From assembly GCA_002360325.1 (NCBI GenBank), contig DEQG01000087.1, forward strand, positions 19,770-27,083: 7,314 bases of DNA, read 5' to 3'. Source of the DNA: Salinicoccus sp. UBA3372. GTDB taxonomy: Bacteria; Bacillota; Bacilli; Staphylococcales; Salinicoccaceae. A model generated the notes under the pieces. That model ran no database searches, was not told where the DNA came from, and saw nothing but the letters and a program-made list of their open reading frames with translations. The position numbers were made by a program, and so were the translations under genes. How positions within the stretch are numbered: position 1 is the stretch's first letter; each line of letters begins with the position of its first letter. This document shows, piece by piece, positions 5,981-7,314 of this stretch.

Positions 5981-7314
5981 ATGAAACATAATAATTATCC
6001 ATATCAGAACAGTCGCTACAGTGTATATGCAAAAAACGGGATGGTTGCAACGACACATCCACTGGCAACAGAAGCGGGCATCGAAGTATTGAAGCAGGGC
6101 GGTAATGCGATGGATGCAGCGGTCGCGACTGCTGCGACATTGACGGTCGTTGAACCGACGAGCAACGGTATCGGCGGGGATGCTTTCATGATTGCCTGGA
6201 TGAACGGGGAGCTACACGGCATGAATGCGAGTGGACAGTCTCCGGACAAAGTATCGAAGGAGACTTTGAAGGCGCACAGCTACGATGAAATACCTACATA
6301 CGGCTGGATGCCGGTGAATGTACCCGGAGTGCCGGCGGCGTGGGCAAGCCTGATCGAAAAGTTTGGCAAGCTCACTTTGAAAGAAGTTTTAAAGCCTGCC
6401 ATCCGGGCGGCAAAAGACGGTTATGTCATCACACCGACAGTTGCGAAATTCTGGCAGGCTGCACATAAGACATTTAAAAGAGAGGTCGAGAATTTTCCGG
6501 AGATAGAGCACTGGTTTGAAGTGTTCGGCGAAGTGGAGCCAGGCGATGTGAAGACATTGCCGAAGCATGCTGAAACTTTGGAGGATATTGCGGATACGAA
6601 TGCAAAATCATTTTATGAAGGCGATCTGGCCGATAAAATAGTAAAGTATGCGGAAGAAACCGGCGGGCTCATTACCCATCAGGACTTGAAGAATTTCGAA
6701 GTGGAATATGTCAAACCGATCAGCATCAATTATAAGGGATATGACATCCATGAAATCCCTCCGAACGGACAGGGCATCGCAGCATTGATTGCACTCGGCA
6801 TCCTTAAAGATGATAATTTTGCAGAGAAAGACGGGCATTATTACCACCATCAGATCGAAGCGATGAAACAGGCGTTCAGTGATGCAACGGCTTATGTTTC
6901 AGACAGCAGTCATATGAAAGTGACATCCGGGGATATGCTGGATGTGGAATACCTCCGAGAACGCCGGAAGGATATTGATGCTTATGCACAGGAGCGTGTG
7001 CACGGTGAACTGCCGAAGGGCGGGACGGTGTATCTTGCAACGGCAGATAATGAAGGCAACATGGTTTCATATATTCAGAGCAACTATATGGGCTTCGGCT
7101 CAGGTGTTGTCGTTCCGGAAACAGGGATTGCACTTCAGAACAGGGGACATAATTTCTCGCTTGATGAAAACCATCCGAACTATATCGGCGGCGGTAAAAA
7201 ATCATTCCATACGATTATTCCGGGTTTCATCACGAAAGATAAGAAACCTGTCGGGCCATTCGGTGTCATGGGTGGATTTATGCAGCCGCAGGGTCATCTG
7301 CAGGTGGCGATGAA
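5981..7314 (+). CDS. ggt: Gamma-glutamyltransferase, cytosolic YwrD type (3' truncated by window)
   Basis: The frame stays open from the ATG to the window edge: 444 codons plus two bases. Family members are about 520-540 residues, so the end of the small subunit is missing. Gamma-glutamyltransferases are Ntn-hydrolases that cleave themselves before a threonine and transfer gamma-glutamyl groups, for example from glutathione. Visible features: GMVATTHPLATEAG near 20-33, GGNAMDAAVATA at 40-51, EPTSNGIGGDAF at 58-69, PGVPAAW near 115, and the cleavage site GG|TVYLATAD with Thr349 as the expected nucleophile. These are followed by QSNYMGFGSG, QNRGHNF and GGFMQPQGHLQ, which are typical of the YwrD-like branch. 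There is no signal peptide, unlike secreted enzymes. GGGGG at 5971-5975 supports the start. Gln86 stands where an Arg is usual (see findings). Confidence 0.9.
   Translation, partial: MKHNNYPYQNSRYSVYAKNGMVATTHPLATEAGIEVLKQGGNAMDAAVATAATLTVVEPTSNGIGGDAFMIAWMNGELHGMNASGQSPDKVSKETLKAHSYDEIPTYGWMPVNVPGVPAAWASLIEKFGKLTLKEVLKPAIRAAKDGYVITPTVAKFWQAAHKTFKREVENFPEIEHWFEVFGEVEPGDVKTLPKHAETLEDIADTNAKSFYEGDLADKIVKYAEETGGLITHQDLKNFEVEYVKPISINYKGYDIHEIPPNGQGIAALIALGILKDDNFAEKDGHYYHHQIEAMKQAFSDATAYVSDSSHMKVTSGDMLDVEYLRERRKDIDAYAQERVHGELPKGGTVYLATADNEGNMVSYIQSNYMGFGSGVVVPETGIALQNRGHNFSLDENHPNYIGGGKKSFHTIIPGFITKDKKPVGPFGVMGGFMQPQGHLQVAM

Noticed and set aside
6942..7313. 123-codon plus-strand frame near the right edge
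   Set aside because: It lies within gamma-glutamyltransferase in another frame, and the real frame has the catalytic Thr and the QNRGHNF and GGFMQPQGHLQ motifs.

Overview
The window looks like chromosomal DNA of a low-to-moderate GC Firmicute, most likely a member of the Staphylococcaceae such as Salinicoccus, Jeotgalicoccus or a relative. The reasons are AGGAG/GGGGG-type ribosome binding sites before nearly every gene, GTG and TTG starts next to ATG, compact gene spacing, and protein families typical of Bacillales (MhqD, AzlCD, YwrD-type gamma-glutamyltransferase). The genus is an inference and cannot be proved from this sequence. I see no rRNA, tRNA, CRISPR array, transposase, phage gene or attachment site.

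Layout. Positions 1-90 hold about 1.4 copies of a 50-bp intergenic repeat. Next come two divergent genes of the quinone/electrophile detoxification type: a ring-cleaving dioxygenase-like glyoxalase-fold protein on the minus strand (91-1017) and an MhqD-type alpha/beta hydrolase on the plus strand (1098-1739). They share an 80-bp promoter region with a palindromic TATA core. A doubtful 54-codon ORF follows mhqD. A strong bidirectional terminator at 1924-1952 separates this unit from a convergent Cof-type HAD phosphatase (1950-2804, minus).

From the roughly 100-bp spacer at 2805-2910, a plus-strand transporter operon runs away from the HAD gene: azlC (2911-3585), azlD (3592-3876) and an AEC-family permease (3895-4818). 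AzlC and AzlD together form an exporter known for branched-chain amino acids and their analogues. The AEC carrier probably exports, or exchanges, another small organic anion or amino acid. A candidate promoter at the end of the AEC gene leads into a soluble SEC-C zinc-motif protein with a Rho-N/SAP-like N-terminus (4874-5905), closed by a modest terminator. The window ends inside a cytosolic YwrD-type gamma-glutamyltransferase (5981 to the edge), which has its autoprocessing threonine but lacks the last part of the small subunit.

Functionally the region is mostly housekeeping and stress metabolism: electrophile detoxification, amino-acid export and gamma-glutamyl turnover. I found no convincing new multi-gene system. 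The items most worth checking are the 50-bp repeat, the small ORF with two competing frames after mhqD, the start and control region of azlC, and a Gln at the position where gamma-glutamyltransferases usually carry a substrate-binding Arg.
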